64,000 bases of DNA from positions 434,001 to 498,000 of the forward strand of contig NZ_PVZF01000002.1 in NCBI RefSeq assembly GCF_003002055.1, given 5' to 3'. Source of the DNA: Kineococcus rhizosphaerae. Lineage in GTDB: Bacteria; Actinomycetota; Actinomycetes; Actinomycetales; Kineococcaceae. A program made the translations under genes and the position numbers. Positions 19,514-28,782 of the stretch are shown piece after piece (the first letter of the stretch is position 1; each line of letters starts with the position of its first letter). The notes below the pieces were generated by a model that saw nothing but the letters and a program-made list of their open reading frames with translations, ran no database searches and had not been told where the DNA came from.

Positions 19514-21013
19514 TCAGCGCGCGGCGTGGTCCTCGGCGAGCGCCACCAGCGTCCGGACCGCCACACCCGTGCCCCCGCGGTGCGTGTAGCCCCACGGCTC
19601 CCCGGTGACGAAGGCGGGACCGGCGATGTCGAGGTGCGCCCACGGGATCGGGGCACCGGAGGGGCCCGACCCGACGAACTCGCGCAGGAAGACGGCCGCC
19701 ACGAGCATGCCGCCGGCCCGGTCCCCGATGTTCGCCAGGTCCGCGACGGGCGAGTCCAGGGTCGCGCGCAGCTCGTCGGGCAACGGCATGGGCCAGAACG
19801 ACTCCCCGGCGCGCTCGGCCGCCGCCAGCACCGCGGCGCGGAAGTCGTCGTCGTTGCCCATGACCCCCGAGACGCGGTTGCCGAGGGCCACGACCTGCGC
19901 CCCCGTCAGCGTCGCGACGTCGACGACGGCGTCGGGCTGCTCGGCCGAGGCGGCCACCAGGGCGTCGCCCAGCACCAGCCGCCCCTCGGCGTCTGTGTTG
20001 AGCACCTCCACCGTCGTCCCCCCGAACATCGTCAGGACGTCGGAGGGGCGGATCGCGGTGCCCGAGGGCATGTTCTCGGCGACGGCGAGCCAGCCCGTCA
20101 CCTTCACCGGCAGACCCAGCTCGGCCACGGCGCGCACGGCCGCGAGGACGGCGGCGGCGCCGGACATGTCGCTCTTCATGGTCTCCATGCCCGCCGCGGG
20201 CTTGATCGACAGACCGCCGGAGTCGAACGTGATGCCCTTGCCGACGAAGGCGAGGTGGCCCTTGGCCCGCGCCGGGGCGTGCTCGACCACGACGAGGCGC
20301 GGGGGGCGGGAGGACCCCTGCCCGACGCCGAGGATCCCGCCGTAGCCGCCCGCGGCCAGCGCGTCCTCGTCCAGGACCCGCACGGTGAGCGTGGTCTCCG
20401 CCGCGGCGCGCACGGCCGCGGCGGCCAGGTCGGCCGGGGCCAGGTCCGCCGGTGCGGTGTTCACGAGGTCGCGGGCCGAGGCGACGGCCGCCGCGACGAC
20501 GCCGGCGCGCTCGACCGCCGCGCGCAGCGCCTTGTCCCGCGGCTTGTCGACGAGCAGCGTCACCTCGGCGACGGGCTCGCGCGTCGCGGCCCGGTAGCGG
20601 GTGAAGGCGTAGGCGCCGAGCGCGGCGCCCTCGGCCAGCGCGGCCGCCGTGGAGGCGTCCGGCACGGGGAACCCCAGGGCCACCCGCCGCTGACCGCTCA
20701 GCGCGCGCACCGCCGCCCCGGCGCCGCGGCGCAGCGTCTCGTGGTCGGGGTCGGACCCGACCCCCGCCAGCGCCACGAACGAGGTGCCCAGGCCGGCGAT
20801 GCCCGGGACCAGGTGCACCTGACCGGCGGCACCCGTCGCGCCGAGGGAGACGGCCGCCTCGACGAGCGCGCTGCGCGTCGCCCGGGGCAGGTCCTCACCC
20901 CCCAGCAGGACCGGAGCGGTGGACCGGCCGGCCGGGGCGGGGGTCAGCCCCAGCACCAGGGCGTCCACGGACACGCTCTTGACGGACTTGCTGCTGAGGA
21001 GGAGACGCGGCAC
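19514..21013 (-). CDS. pepA: leucyl aminopeptidase (M17)
   Basis: This cytosolic M17 metallo-aminopeptidase removes N-terminal residues during peptide turnover. The 499-residue protein carries the signature NTDAEGRLVLGDAL, the metal-binding lysine/aspartate region FVGKGITFDSGGLSIKP and the MKSDMSGAAAV segment. The GTG at 21013 is preceded at six bases by TAAGGT on the minus strand (21020-21025), so the mRNA is probably leaderless. Its -10 overlaps that of the divergent GNAT gene. Confidence 0.95.
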   Translation of the reverse strand: MPRLLLSSKSVKSVSVDALVLGLTPAPAGRSTAPVLLGGEDLPRATRSALVEAAVSLGATGAAGQVHLVPGIAGLGTSFVALAGVGSDPDHETLRRGAGAAVRALSGQRRVALGFPVPDASTAAALAEGAALGAYAFTRYRAATREPVAEVTLLVDKPRDKALRAAVERAGVVAAAVASARDLVNTAPADLAPADLAAAAVRAAAETTLTVRVLDEDALAAGGYGGILGVGQGSSRPPRLVVVEHAPARAKGHLAFVGKGITFDSGGLSIKPAAGMETMKSDMSGAAAVLAAVRAVAELGLPVKVTGWLAVAENMPSGTAIRPSDVLTMFGGTTVEVLNTDAEGRLVLGDALVAASAEQPDAVVDVATLTGAQVVALGNRVSGVMGNDDDFRAAVLAAAERAGESFWPMPLPDELRATLDSPVADLANIGDRAGGMLVAAVFLREFVGSGPSGAPIPWAHLDIAGPAFVTGEPWGYTHRGGTGVAVRTLVALAEDHAAR

Positions 21014-21019
21014 CCGGGC

Positions 21020-21029
21020 ACCTTAACGT
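21020..21029. promoter_or_regulatory. overlapping divergent -10 hexamers for pepA and the GNAT gene
   Basis: The start codons of pepA (21013, minus) and the GNAT gene (21036, plus) are separated by 22 bp. Minus-strand TAAGGT (21020-21025) and plus-strand TAACGT (21024-21029) share a TA step, and each ends exactly six bases from its start codon. The two promoters should be mutually exclusive. Confidence 0.6.
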
Positions 21030-21035
21030 GACCCC

Positions 21036-21686
21036 GTGGAGGCCAGCAGGAGCAGCGACACCGGAACCGTGGTCCGCGGGGTCAGCGCGCAGGACGTCCC
21101 CGCGCTGCGGGAGATCTGCCGGGTCACCGGGGACTCCGGGGGTGACGCCAGTGCGCTCACCGCGTTCCCCGACCTGCTCGGCGACGTCTACGCCGCGCCG
21201 TACGCCCACCACGAGGCCGCCTTCGGGTCCGTCGTCGTGGACGAGGGCGGACCCGCCGGGTACGTCCTCGGCTGCCTCGACACCGCCGCCTTCGAGCGCT
21301 GGCGGGAAGAGCACTGGTGGCCGGGTCTGCGCCGCCAGCTGCCGGCCGCCGAGGAGTTCGCGGGCCGGTTCGACGAGTGGCTCCTGAGGATCGTCCACAC
21401 CGGCGTGGCGCCCGAACCCGTGTGGTCCACCCACCCCTCGCACCTGCACATCGACCTGCTGCCCCGGGTGCAGGGCCGCGGGATCGGCCGCCGGCTCATC
21501 GAGCGGGTCTGCGCGCAGCTGGCGGCGGCGGGTTCACCGGGGGTGCACCTGGGCGTCTCGGCCCGCAACCCCGGTGCGGTGGAGTTCTACCGCCGCAACG
21601 GGTTCGTCGAACTGTCCCGGACCGCCGCGGCTCACACGTTCGGGCGGGAGCTGTCCTCGACCGGGTCTCCCTCGGACGCCCCCTGA
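21036..21686 (+). CDS. GNAT family N-acetyltransferase
   Basis: This 216-residue protein has the acetyl-CoA binding motif in LLPRVQGRGIGRRLIERV (Q/RxxGxG/A) followed by GVSARNPGAVEFYRRNGFVE, the standard C-terminal half of a GNAT fold. The substrate is unknown; the long insertion before motif A (ERWREEHWWPGLRRQ) is like the GNAT domains attached to some hexosaminidases. The GTG start is set by the TAACGT hexamer six bases upstream. Its last 55 bases overlap the 3' end of cobT on the other strand. Confidence 0.85.
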   Translation: MEASRSSDTGTVVRGVSAQDVPALREICRVTGDSGGDASALTAFPDLLGDVYAAPYAHHEAAFGSVVVDEGGPAGYVLGCLDTAAFERWREEHWWPGLRRQLPAAEEFAGRFDEWLLRIVHTGVAPEPVWSTHPSHLHIDLLPRVQGRGIGRRLIERVCAQLAAAGSPGVHLGVSARNPGAVEFYRRNGFVELSRTAAAHTFGRELSSTGSPSDAP

Positions 21687-22798
21687 GCACTCGGCTCCGA
21701 GGCCGGCTCCGGCTCCGGTTCGGGCTCCGGTTCGGGCTCCGGCTCCGGCAGGGGCGGGAGGTCGGCCTCGTCCGCCGCGGCCAGCGCCTGCGCCGCGCGC
21801 AGGACGCCCAGCGCCGTCAGCGCCCCCGTGCCGCCCCCGCGGCCGGCGCCGAGGTCCAGCACCGGCGTCATCTTCATCCGGTCCGCGGCCAGCGCCTGCG
21901 CCGGCTCGGCGCTCGCGGCCGCGACCTGCCACCACTTCTCCACCCCCGGCACGCCGCGCGAGGCGAGCAGGGCCGCGGCCACCCCCACCACGCCGTCCAG
22001 CAGCACCGGCGTGCGGCGGGCGGCGGCGCGCAGCAGGAAACCCACCGCGGCGGCGACGTCCGCGCTGCCGACCGCGCCCAGCACCGCCGTCGGGCGCGTC
22101 GCGAGCTTGCGGGCCCGGCGGACGGCGTCGCGGATCGCGGCGGTCTTGCGCATCCACGCGTCGTCGTCGATCCCGCTGCCGCGGCCCACCACGTCCACGG
22201 CCCCCTTGCGCAGGCAGGCCGCGACCAGCGTGGCGGCCACGGTGGTCGCGCCCGCCCCGAGGTCACCCAGCAGCAGCAGGTCCACGCCCGCGTCGACCGC
22301 CGCGTCGGCCACGGCCGCCCCGGCGCGCACGGCCCGGTCGACCTCCTCCTCGGTCAGGGCGTCCTCGACCGCGATGTCGCCCGAGGGCCGCACCGCGTCG
22401 GTCACGACGGCGGCCGGGACGTCCACCGGACCCTCGGCCCCCCAGTCGACGCCCAGGGCGTGCACCTGCACCGGGACCCCGACCTGCGCGGCGAGCGCCG
22501 CGTACGGGCCGCGGCCGGCGCTCAGGTCCCGCACGGCCCGCGCCGTCCAGCCCGGCTCCAGCCGCGAGATGCCGCGGGCCGCGATCCCGTGGTCGCCGGC
22601 GAACACGACGAGCCGCACCCGTTCCAGCGGGGCCGCGACGTCGCGGTCCTGGGTGCCGGCCAGCCAGCGCGCCAGCTCGTCGGCCCGCGAGGGGGCCAGC
22701 AACGGGGCCAGGCGGCGCGGTCGGGCCGCGGAGGTGTGCGGCGAGTACAGCCCTTCGGCGATCTCGCGCAGGTTCAACGGCCGCGGGCCGTCGGTCAT
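21632..22798 (-). CDS. cobT: nicotinate-nucleotide--dimethylbenzimidazole phosphoribosyltransferase
   Basis: CobT activates the lower-ligand base for assembly of the cobalamin nucleotide loop. The 388-residue protein shows GDHGIAARGIS, the LLLLGDLGAGATTVAATLVAA segment and the GRGSGIDDDAW segment of the family. After the folded domain there is a 40-residue tail with an unusual EPEPEPEPEPEPEPEP run encoded by alternating CTCCGG/TTCGGG hexamers, ending in acidic and Ser residues. The ATG has a GAGGAG site. No other cobalamin gene is in the window. Confidence 0.92.
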   Translation of the reverse strand: MTDGPRPLNLREIAEGLYSPHTSAARPRRLAPLLAPSRADELARWLAGTQDRDVAAPLERVRLVVFAGDHGIAARGISRLEPGWTARAVRDLSAGRGPYAALAAQVGVPVQVHALGVDWGAEGPVDVPAAVVTDAVRPSGDIAVEDALTEEEVDRAVRAGAAVADAAVDAGVDLLLLGDLGAGATTVAATLVAACLRKGAVDVVGRGSGIDDDAWMRKTAAIRDAVRRARKLATRPTAVLGAVGSADVAAAVGFLLRAAARRTPVLLDGVVGVAAALLASRGVPGVEKWWQVAAASAEPAQALAADRMKMTPVLDLGAGRGGGTGALTALGVLRAAQALAAADEADLPPLPEPEPEPEPEPEPEPASEPSAQGASEGDPVEDSSRPNV

Positions 22799-22959
22799 CG
22801 GGACTCCTCGGGAGGTCGGTGTCGTCCCCGCATGCTCCCACCCGTGGGCGCTCCCGGACGTCGTGCGGGCGGGTGGCGCGCACTTGTGGACGTCCTGCGG
22901 GCCCGCCTACCGTGGCGCCACCCGGGTCCCACGCAGGGGCCCGGCGGGGAGGTCTGCAG

Positions 22960-24213
22960 GTGGCTGGGGAGCTGACGCGCGCCCGGGAGGACTGGCTGGC
23001 CTCCACGGCCGGGGGGGCCGTCGGCACCCCGCTGCCGGGAGCGCGCGAGCTGGTCTCCTCCTCGTGGTGGCGCGCCCGCACGACCGGGCTGGACCCCGAC
23101 CGGGTGCTGCCCCCCGTCCTGGCCGACCCCGGCGACGTGCGCACCCGCCGCGAGGCCCACCCGCTGGCCGCGGTGCTGCCCACCGCCCGGCGACTGCTGC
23201 TGGCCGAACCCCTCGGCGTCCCCGTCCTCATGGCCGTCAGCGACGCCGACGGCACCCTGCTGTGGGTCGAGGGCGACGCGGACCTGCGCCGGGCCGCCGA
23301 GCGGATGGCCTTCACCGAGGGCGCCCGCTGGAGCGAGGACGTCGTCGGGACCAACGCCCCCGGCACCGCCCTGGCGCTCGGGCGTCCGGTGCGGGTGCGC
23401 TCGGCCGAGCACTACGCCACCGCCGTCGCCGGCTGGAGCTGCTCGGCGGCCCCCGTGCGCGACCCGCTCACCGGCGAGGTCCTCGGCGTCCTGGACCTGA
23501 CCGGGGGTGACGACCTCGGGCGCGAACGCGCGCTGGAGTTCGTCCGCGCCGCCGTGGGCGCCGTGGAGGCCGAGCTGCGCGTGGTGGCCCTGCGCCGCCG
23601 GCTCGCCCCGGCCGCGCCGGGACCGACCACCCCGAGGCTGACCGTCCTGGGCCCGGCCCCGGCCCTCGAGGTCAGCGGGGTCGCGCGTCCGCTGTCGTTG
23701 CGGCACAGCGAGATCCTCCTGCTGCTGAGCAAGGGACCCGAAGGGGGGCAGTCCGCCGCCCAGCTCGCGGCCGACCTCGACGACCGCCACCTGGCGCCCG
23801 TCTCCGTGCGCGCCGAGGTGCACCGGCTGCGCGCGGTGCTGGCCGAGCGCACCCACGGGGCGCTCGACCTGTCCGCGGCGCCCTACCGCCTCCTGGGCAC
23901 CCTGCGCTGCGACGTCCTGGAGCTGCGCGACGCCGTCCGGGACGGGCGCGTGCGCGAGGCCGTGCGCGCCGTCACGGGCGCCGTGCTGCCCGGTTCCGAC
24001 GCCCCCGGGGTCCGGGAGCTGCGCGAGGAGCTGCTGCTGGAGCTGCGCGCCTGCGTCCTGGAGGGCGACGACGACCAGGCCCTGCTGGAGTTCTCACGCA
24101 CGCCCGCCGCGCGCGACGACGTCGTCGTCGCCCGCGACCTCCTGGCCCGCCTGGCCCCCGGCGACCCCGGCCGCGCCGAGGCCGTCGCCCGCTGGCAACG
24201 GCTGCGGGGCTGA
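22960..24213 (+). CDS. GAF-domain transcriptional regulator of the adjacent aldehyde dehydrogenase
   Basis: This 417-residue protein resembles actinobacterial AcoR-like GAF regulators that lack the AAA+ domain. It has an N-terminal helical segment with [17 protein letters not shown], a GAF domain (about 70-210) containing [21 protein letters not shown] and [34 protein letters not shown], then a region with [27 protein letters not shown] that looks like a DNA-binding winged helix. The GTG at 22960 follows GGGGAGG at good spacing. It probably senses an aldehyde or alcohol signal and controls the gene 122 bp downstream. Confidence 0.78.
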   Translation: MAGELTRAREDWLASTAGGAVGTPLPGARELVSSSWWRARTTGLDPDRVLPPVLADPGDVRTRREAHPLAAVLPTARRLLLAEPLGVPVLMAVSDADGTLLWVEGDADLRRAAERMAFTEGARWSEDVVGTNAPGTALALGRPVRVRSAEHYATAVAGWSCSAAPVRDPLTGEVLGVLDLTGGDDLGRERALEFVRAAVGAVEAELRVVALRRRLAPAAPGPTTPRLTVLGPAPALEVSGVARPLSLRHSEILLLLSKGPEGGQSAAQLAADLDDRHLAPVSVRAEVHRLRAVLAERTHGALDLSAAPYRLLGTLRCDVLELRDAVRDGRVREAVRAVTGAVLPGSDAPGVRELREELLLELRACVLEGDDDQALLEFSRTPAARDDVVVARDLLARLAPGDPGRAEAVARWQRLRG

Positions 24214-24249
24214 GGGCGGGACCGCCGGTCGGTCGGGGGGTTCGAGGCG

Positions 24250-24271
24250 GGTGCAACGCAGGTGCAACGCA
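24250..24271 (+). repeat. two tandem 11-bp repeats in the aldehyde dehydrogenase promoter region
   Basis: GGTGCAACGCA occurs twice head to tail (24250-24260 and 24261-24271), 65-86 bases before the aldehyde dehydrogenase start. A binding site for the GAF regulator encoded just upstream is a reasonable guess. Confidence 0.5.
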
Positions 24272-24335
24272 CCGGCGCGCACCCTGGGGCCACGGCGACG
24301 GAGCAGTCGCCGGTTCCTCACCGTGGAGGTCCCCC

Positions 24336-25859
24336 ATGACGGTCTACGAGGCACCAGGACGCCCCGGCAGCCTGGTCGAGTACAAGAGCCGCTACGACCA
24401 CTACATCGGCGGCGAGTGGGTCGCCCCCGCCGAGGGGCAGTACTTCGAGAACCCCAGCCCCGTCAACGGCCAGACGTTCACCGAGGTCGCCCGCGGCACC
24501 GCCGCCGACATCGAGCGCGCCCTCGACGCCGCGCACGCCGCCGCCCCCGCCTGGGGCCGCACCTCCGTGGCCGACCGGGCGCTCGTGCTCAACCGCATCG
24601 CCGACCGCGTCGAGGCCAACCTCGAGAAGCTCGCGGTCGCCGAGACGTGGGACAACGGCAAACCCGTCCGCGAGTGCCTGGCGGCCGACCTGCCCCTGGT
24701 CGTCGACCACCTGCGCTACTTCGCCGGCGTCGTCCGCGCCCAGGAGGGCGGGATCTCCCAGATCGACGACGACACCGTCGCCTACCACTTCCACGAACCG
24801 CTCGGCGTCGTCGGGCAGATCATCCCGTGGAACTTCCCGCTGCTCATGGCGATCTGGAAGCTGGCCCCGGCGCTCGCGGCCGGCAACGCCGTCGTCCTCA
24901 AACCCGCCGAGCAGACGCCGGCCTCGATCGTGCTGCTGATGGACCTCATCGGCGACCTGCTGCCGCCGGGGGTCGTCAACGTCGTCAACGGGTTCGGGGC
25001 CGAAGCAGGCAAACCGCTGGCCAGCAACCCGCGCATCCGCAAGATCGCGTTCACGGGGGAGACCACCACGGGCCGGCTGATCATGCAGTACGCCAGCCAG
25101 AACCTCATCCCCGTCACGCTCGAGCTCGGCGGCAAGAGCCCGAACATCTTCTTCGACGACGTCGCCCGGGCCCACGACGAGTTCTACGACAAGGCGCTCG
25201 AGGGTTTCACGATGTTCGCCCTCAACCAGGGCGAGGTCTGCACCTGCCCCTCGCGCGCGCTCATCCAGACCGGGATCTACGACACGTTCCTCGCGGACGC
25301 CTTGCAGCGCACCGAGGCCGTGAAGCAGGGCAACCCGCTGGACACCGAGACGATGATCGGGGCGCAGGCCAGCAACGACCAGCTCGAGAAGATCTTGTCC
25401 TACATCGACATCGGCCAGAAGGAGGGCGCCAAGCTGCTCACCGGTGGTGAGCGCGCCGACCTCGGCGGTGAGCTGTCGGGCGGGTACTACGTCACGCCGA
25501 CGGTGTTCGAGGGGGACAACTCGATGCGCATCTTCCAGGAGGAGATCTTCGGTCCCGTCGTCTCCGTCGCCCGCTTCGACGACCCCGACGACGCCCTGAA
25601 GATCGCCAACGACACGCTGTACGGCCTCGGGGCCGGGGTGTGGTCGCGCGACATCCACCTCGCGTACCGGATGGGCCGCGGGATCCAGGCGGGCCGGGTC
25701 TGGACGAACAACTACCACGCCTACCCGGCGCACGCGGCGTTCGGCGGGTACAAGAGCTCGGGCATCGGCCGGGAGAACCACCGGATGATGCTCGACCACT
25801 ACCAGCAGACGAAGAACCTCCTCGTCAGCTACGCCACGTCCAAGCTCGGGTTCTTCTGA
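24336..25859 (+). CDS. NAD-dependent aldehyde dehydrogenase (ExaC/AldB type)
   Basis: It oxidises aldehydes, probably acetaldehyde or short-chain aldehydes, to carboxylates with NAD. The 507-residue protein shows [22 protein letters not shown], the [11 protein letters not shown] glutamate motif and the catalytic cysteine in [18 protein letters not shown], in the C-x-C form seen in ExaC/AldB enzymes. The ATG follows a strong GGAGG site. The DUF779 gene starts one base after its stop, so the two are co-transcribed. Confidence 0.93.
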   Translation: MTVYEAPGRPGSLVEYKSRYDHYIGGEWVAPAEGQYFENPSPVNGQTFTEVARGTAADIERALDAAHAAAPAWGRTSVADRALVLNRIADRVEANLEKLAVAETWDNGKPVRECLAADLPLVVDHLRYFAGVVRAQEGGISQIDDDTVAYHFHEPLGVVGQIIPWNFPLLMAIWKLAPALAAGNAVVLKPAEQTPASIVLLMDLIGDLLPPGVVNVVNGFGAEAGKPLASNPRIRKIAFTGETTTGRLIMQYASQNLIPVTLELGGKSPNIFFDDVARAHDEFYDKALEGFTMFALNQGEVCTCPSRALIQTGIYDTFLADALQRTEAVKQGNPLDTETMIGAQASNDQLEKILSYIDIGQKEGAKLLTGGERADLGGELSGGYYVTPTVFEGDNSMRIFQEEIFGPVVSVARFDDPDDALKIANDTLYGLGAGVWSRDIHLAYRMGRGIQAGRVWTNNYHAYPAHAAFGGYKSSGIGRENHRMMLDHYQQTKNLLVSYATSKLGFF

Positions 25860-25860
25860 G

Positions 25861-26217
25861 GTGCCCGTCGGTCTGACCCCGGAGGCCGCGGAGGAGCTCC
25901 GCAGCCTCCGGGCCCGGCACGGGGACCTGATGTTCCACCAGTCCGGGGGGTGCTGCGACGGCAGTTCCCCGATGTGCTTCCCGGACGGGGACTTCATCGT
26001 CTCCGAGGCCGACGAGTTCCTGGGGAACCTCGACGTCCCGACCCGGGAGGGGGCCGAGGGGTTCACGGTGGGGGTGTGGATGTCCAAGGAGCAGTACCGC
26101 CTGTGGGCGCACACCGAGCTCACCATCGACCTCGTGCCCGGCCGGGGGGCGGGGTTCTCGCTGGAGGCGCCCGACGGAGTCCGGTTCATCGTGCGCTCGG
26201 AGGTCTGCCGTGCGTGA
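25861..26217 (+). CDS. DUF779 protein linked to aldehyde dehydrogenase
   Basis: This 118-residue DUF779 protein has the conserved cysteine motif GGCCDGSSPMC (Cys31, Cys32, Cys39) and a fourth cysteine near the end (SEVCRA). The family is repeatedly found next to ExaC-type aldehyde dehydrogenases; its role (metal binding, maturation or redox protection) is not known to me. The GTG lies one base after the aldehyde dehydrogenase stop, implying translational coupling. Confidence 0.85.
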   Translation: MPVGLTPEAAEELRSLRARHGDLMFHQSGGCCDGSSPMCFPDGDFIVSEADEFLGNLDVPTREGAEGFTVGVWMSKEQYRLWAHTELTIDLVPGRGAGFSLEAPDGVRFIVRSEVCRA

Positions 26218-26265
26218 GCGGCGGGTCCGCCGGGGTCACCTGCGCGGGGTCGCTACGGTGCGCGG

Positions 26266-27294
26266 GTGACTGACACCACCTTCGCCCTCGTCGGCTACGG
26301 CGGGGGAGCCCGCTTCTTCCACGCACCGGTCATCGAGGGGGCAGTGGGCGCCCGGCTCGGGTTCGTCGTCACGACGAACCCCGAACGCGCCGCGCAGGCC
26401 CGGGCCGAGCACGAGGGCGTCACCGTGGTGGCGTCCCTGGCTGAGGCCGTGGCCGGCGGCGCGCAGGCCGTGGCGATCTCGACGCCGCTGGCGACCCACA
26501 CCGCCCTGACCGAGGAGGCGATCGGGCTGGGGGTCGCCGTGGTGTGCGACAAGCCCTTCGCGGCCGACGCCGCGACGGCCCGGGACACCGTGCGCCGGGC
26601 CGAGGCCGCGGGGGTCCTGCTCTCGCCGTACCAGAACCGGCGCTGGGACTCGGACCTGCTGACGGTGCGGCGCCTGCTGGCCGACGGCGAGCTCGGGGAC
26701 GTGGTGCGCTTCGAGTCGGCGTTCGAGCGGTGGGCCCCCGGGGACCCGCCCGCGGCCGGCGGGGGTCTGCTGCGCGACTTCGGCGCGCACCTCGTCGACC
26801 AGGTGCTGCACCTGTTCGGGCCCGTGCGGACCGTGGCCGCCCAGACGCGCGGCGGGGCCGGGGCCGAGCACGACCTGCGGGTCCAGCTCGAGCACGTCGG
26901 CGGCGTGCGCAGCGAGCTGTCCGGGTCGTGGAAGCAGCCCGTCCCGGCGCCGCGGTTCCGGGTGAGCGGCACGCGGGGCACGTTCGTCCTGGACTCCCCG
27001 ATGGACGTCCAGGAGGAGACGCTGCTCGCCGGGCGGACGCCGACGTCGGAGGGTGCGGCCTGGGGGGCCGAACCGCCGAGCCGGTGGGGCACCCTCGCGG
27101 TCGGTGGGGGTGGGGTGCACCGCGTCCCGTCGGAGCAGGGCCGCTGGCCCGACTTCTACACCGCCTTCGCGGCCGCCGTGCGCGGTGAGGGTCCGGTGCC
27201 GGTGGACCCGTGGGACGCCGTCGCCACCTGCACCGTGGTCGACGCGGCCCTGGCCTCGGCGGAGAGCGGGGCTACGGTTCGTCTCACTGAGTGA
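26266..27294 (+). CDS. Gfo/Idh/MocA family oxidoreductase
   Basis: This NAD(P)-dependent sugar or polyol dehydrogenase-like protein of 342 residues has an N-terminal Rossmann domain (FALVGYGGGARFFHAPVI), the VVCDKPFA motif bearing the catalytic lysine and a C-terminal alpha/beta domain with GLLRDFGAHLVDQVLHLFG (His/Asp). The gene neighbourhood gives no substrate. The GTG is set by TACGGT (26254-26259) six bases upstream, a leaderless arrangement. Confidence 0.88.
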   Translation: MTDTTFALVGYGGGARFFHAPVIEGAVGARLGFVVTTNPERAAQARAEHEGVTVVASLAEAVAGGAQAVAISTPLATHTALTEEAIGLGVAVVCDKPFAADAATARDTVRRAEAAGVLLSPYQNRRWDSDLLTVRRLLADGELGDVVRFESAFERWAPGDPPAAGGGLLRDFGAHLVDQVLHLFGPVRTVAAQTRGGAGAEHDLRVQLEHVGGVRSELSGSWKQPVPAPRFRVSGTRGTFVLDSPMDVQEETLLAGRTPTSEGAAWGAEPPSRWGTLAVGGGGVHRVPSEQGRWPDFYTAFAAAVRGEGPVPVDPWDAVATCTVVDAALASAESGATVRLTE

Positions 27295-27340
27295 GACGGA
27301 CGTCTCGCTCGTTGGATGTCTCACAGGTGGGGCGTAGGAT
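27281..27340 (+). promoter_or_regulatory. MFS-gene promoter with GTCTC inverted repeats
   Basis: A promoter with TTGGAT (27312-27317), a 17-bp spacer and TAGGAT (27335-27340) lies upstream of the MFS gene. Around it are GTCTCAC/GTGAGAC (27281-27287 and 27291-27297, perfect 7-bp inverted repeat), GAGAC/GTCTC (27293-27297 and 27302-27306) and another GTCTCAC in the spacer (27319-27325). This looks like a repressor operator; the first repeat covers the stop codon of the preceding gene. The roughly 114-base leader that follows can fold (ACACCCGG 27348-27355 with CCGGGTGT 27385-27392). Confidence 0.5.
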
Positions 27341-27460
27341 CTGCGTCACACCCGGAGCGACGACGGTGACCCCGGTGCGCGCCACCGGGTGTCGCCCGCC
27401 CGGCCAGGCCGACCCCTGGGGCGGATCCACCACCGCCGTCCCCGAAGGTCATCCGAAGCA

Positions 27461-28762
27461 ATGGGCCCCACCACCTCGCCGACCCAGGCGCCGGCGCCGA
27501 CGAACCCTGCCAGCAGGGTCGCGGCCGCCAGCCTCATCGGCACCACCATCGAGTTCTACGACTTCTACGTCTACGCGACCGCCGCCGTGCTCGTGTTCCC
27601 GACGCTGTTCTTCCCCTCGGGCAACGCCACGGCCGCCACCCTCGCCTCGCTCGCGACCTTCGCCATCGCGTTCGTCGCCCGCCCCGTCGGCTCGGTGTTC
27701 TTCGGGCACTTCGGCGACCGCATCGGCCGCAAGACGACCCTCGTGGCGGCCCTGCTCGTCATGGGGATCTCCACCGTCCTCATCGGCGTCCTGCCCACCC
27801 ACGCCTCCGCCGGCAACCTCGCGCCCGTCCTGCTGTGCGTGCTGCGCTTCGGGCAGGGTTTCGGCCTCGGCGGGGAGTGGGGCGGTGCGGCGCTGCTGGC
27901 CACCGAGAACGCCCCCGCCCACCGGCGGGCCCTGTACGGCATGTTCCCCCAGCTGGGCGCGCCGATCGGGTTCGTCATCGCCAACACCCTGTTCATCGTG
28001 CTGTCGACGACCATGAGCGACGACGCCTTCCTGTCCTGGGGCTGGCGGATCCCGTTCCTGCTCAGCGCGGTCCTGGTCGTCCTCGGGCTGTGGATCCGGC
28101 TCAGCCTGGCCGAGACGCCGATCTTCGCCAAGGCCCTCGCCGAGAAGAAGCAGGTCCGCGTCCCGGTCGCCGAGACGTTCCGCACCAGCGGCAAGATCGT
28201 CGTGCTGGGCGCGTTCTCCGTCATGCTGACGTACACGCTCTTCTACCTGACGACGACCTGGTCGCTCAGCTACGGCACCAAGGCGCTGGCCTACCCGCGC
28301 CAGCAGTTCCTGCTCATGCTGTGCGTCGCCGTCCTGTTCATGGCCGCCGCGACGCCGCTGTCGGGCTGGCTGTCCGACCGCGTCGGGCGCCGGCCCGTGC
28401 TGGCCACCGCGATGGTCGGCGGGGCTGTCGTCGGGCTGCTCACCGGGCCGCTGCTCGGTTCCGGCAGCACCGCGCTCGTCATGCTCTGGCTGTGCGCCGG
28501 GTTGTTCTTCATGGGCCTGGTGTTCGGGCCCATCGGCGCCTACCTGCCCGAGCTGTTCCCGACGAACGTCCGCTACACGGGCGCCTCGCTGGCCTTCAAC
28601 TCCGGGTCGATCCTGGGGGCCTCGCTCGCGCCCTACACCGCCGTCAAGCTCGCGGCGGCGCACGACGTCAGCTGGGTCGGGTACTACCTGGCCGGGACCG
28701 CCGTCGTGAGCCTGATCGCGCTGGCCCTGCTGCGCGAGACCCGGACGTCGTCCATCGGCTGA
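27461..28762 (+). CDS. MFS metabolite:H+ symporter (MHS/ShiA-like)
   Basis: This 433-residue inner-membrane transporter has twelve predicted helices and the MHS-family opening SLIGTTIEFYDFYVYATAAVLVFP, the GHFGDRIGRKT loop 2-3 motif and the GEWGGAALLATENAP segment. Members import organic acids or osmolytes by proton symport; the substrate is unknown. The ATG at 27461 gives the family-length protein; an upstream GTG at 27389 would add a poorly matched N-terminus. The ribosome-binding site is weak (GAAGG). Confidence 0.88.
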   Translation: MGPTTSPTQAPAPTNPASRVAAASLIGTTIEFYDFYVYATAAVLVFPTLFFPSGNATAATLASLATFAIAFVARPVGSVFFGHFGDRIGRKTTLVAALLVMGISTVLIGVLPTHASAGNLAPVLLCVLRFGQGFGLGGEWGGAALLATENAPAHRRALYGMFPQLGAPIGFVIANTLFIVLSTTMSDDAFLSWGWRIPFLLSAVLVVLGLWIRLSLAETPIFAKALAEKKQVRVPVAETFRTSGKIVVLGAFSVMLTYTLFYLTTTWSLSYGTKALAYPRQQFLLMLCVAVLFMAAATPLSGWLSDRVGRRPVLATAMVGGAVVGLLTGPLLGSGSTALVMLWLCAGLFFMGLVFGPIGAYLPELFPTNVRYTGASLAFNSGSILGASLAPYTAVKLAAAHDVSWVGYYLAGTAVVSLIALALLRETRTSSIG

Positions 28763-28782
28763 GCCCGGTTAGGGTGCAGGGC

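Noticed and set aside
22799-22959. Cobalamin riboswitch upstream of cobT
   Set aside because: I looked on the cobT strand and found no B12-box (AGCCACTG-like) sequence or the needed length; a normal ribosome-binding site explains the start.
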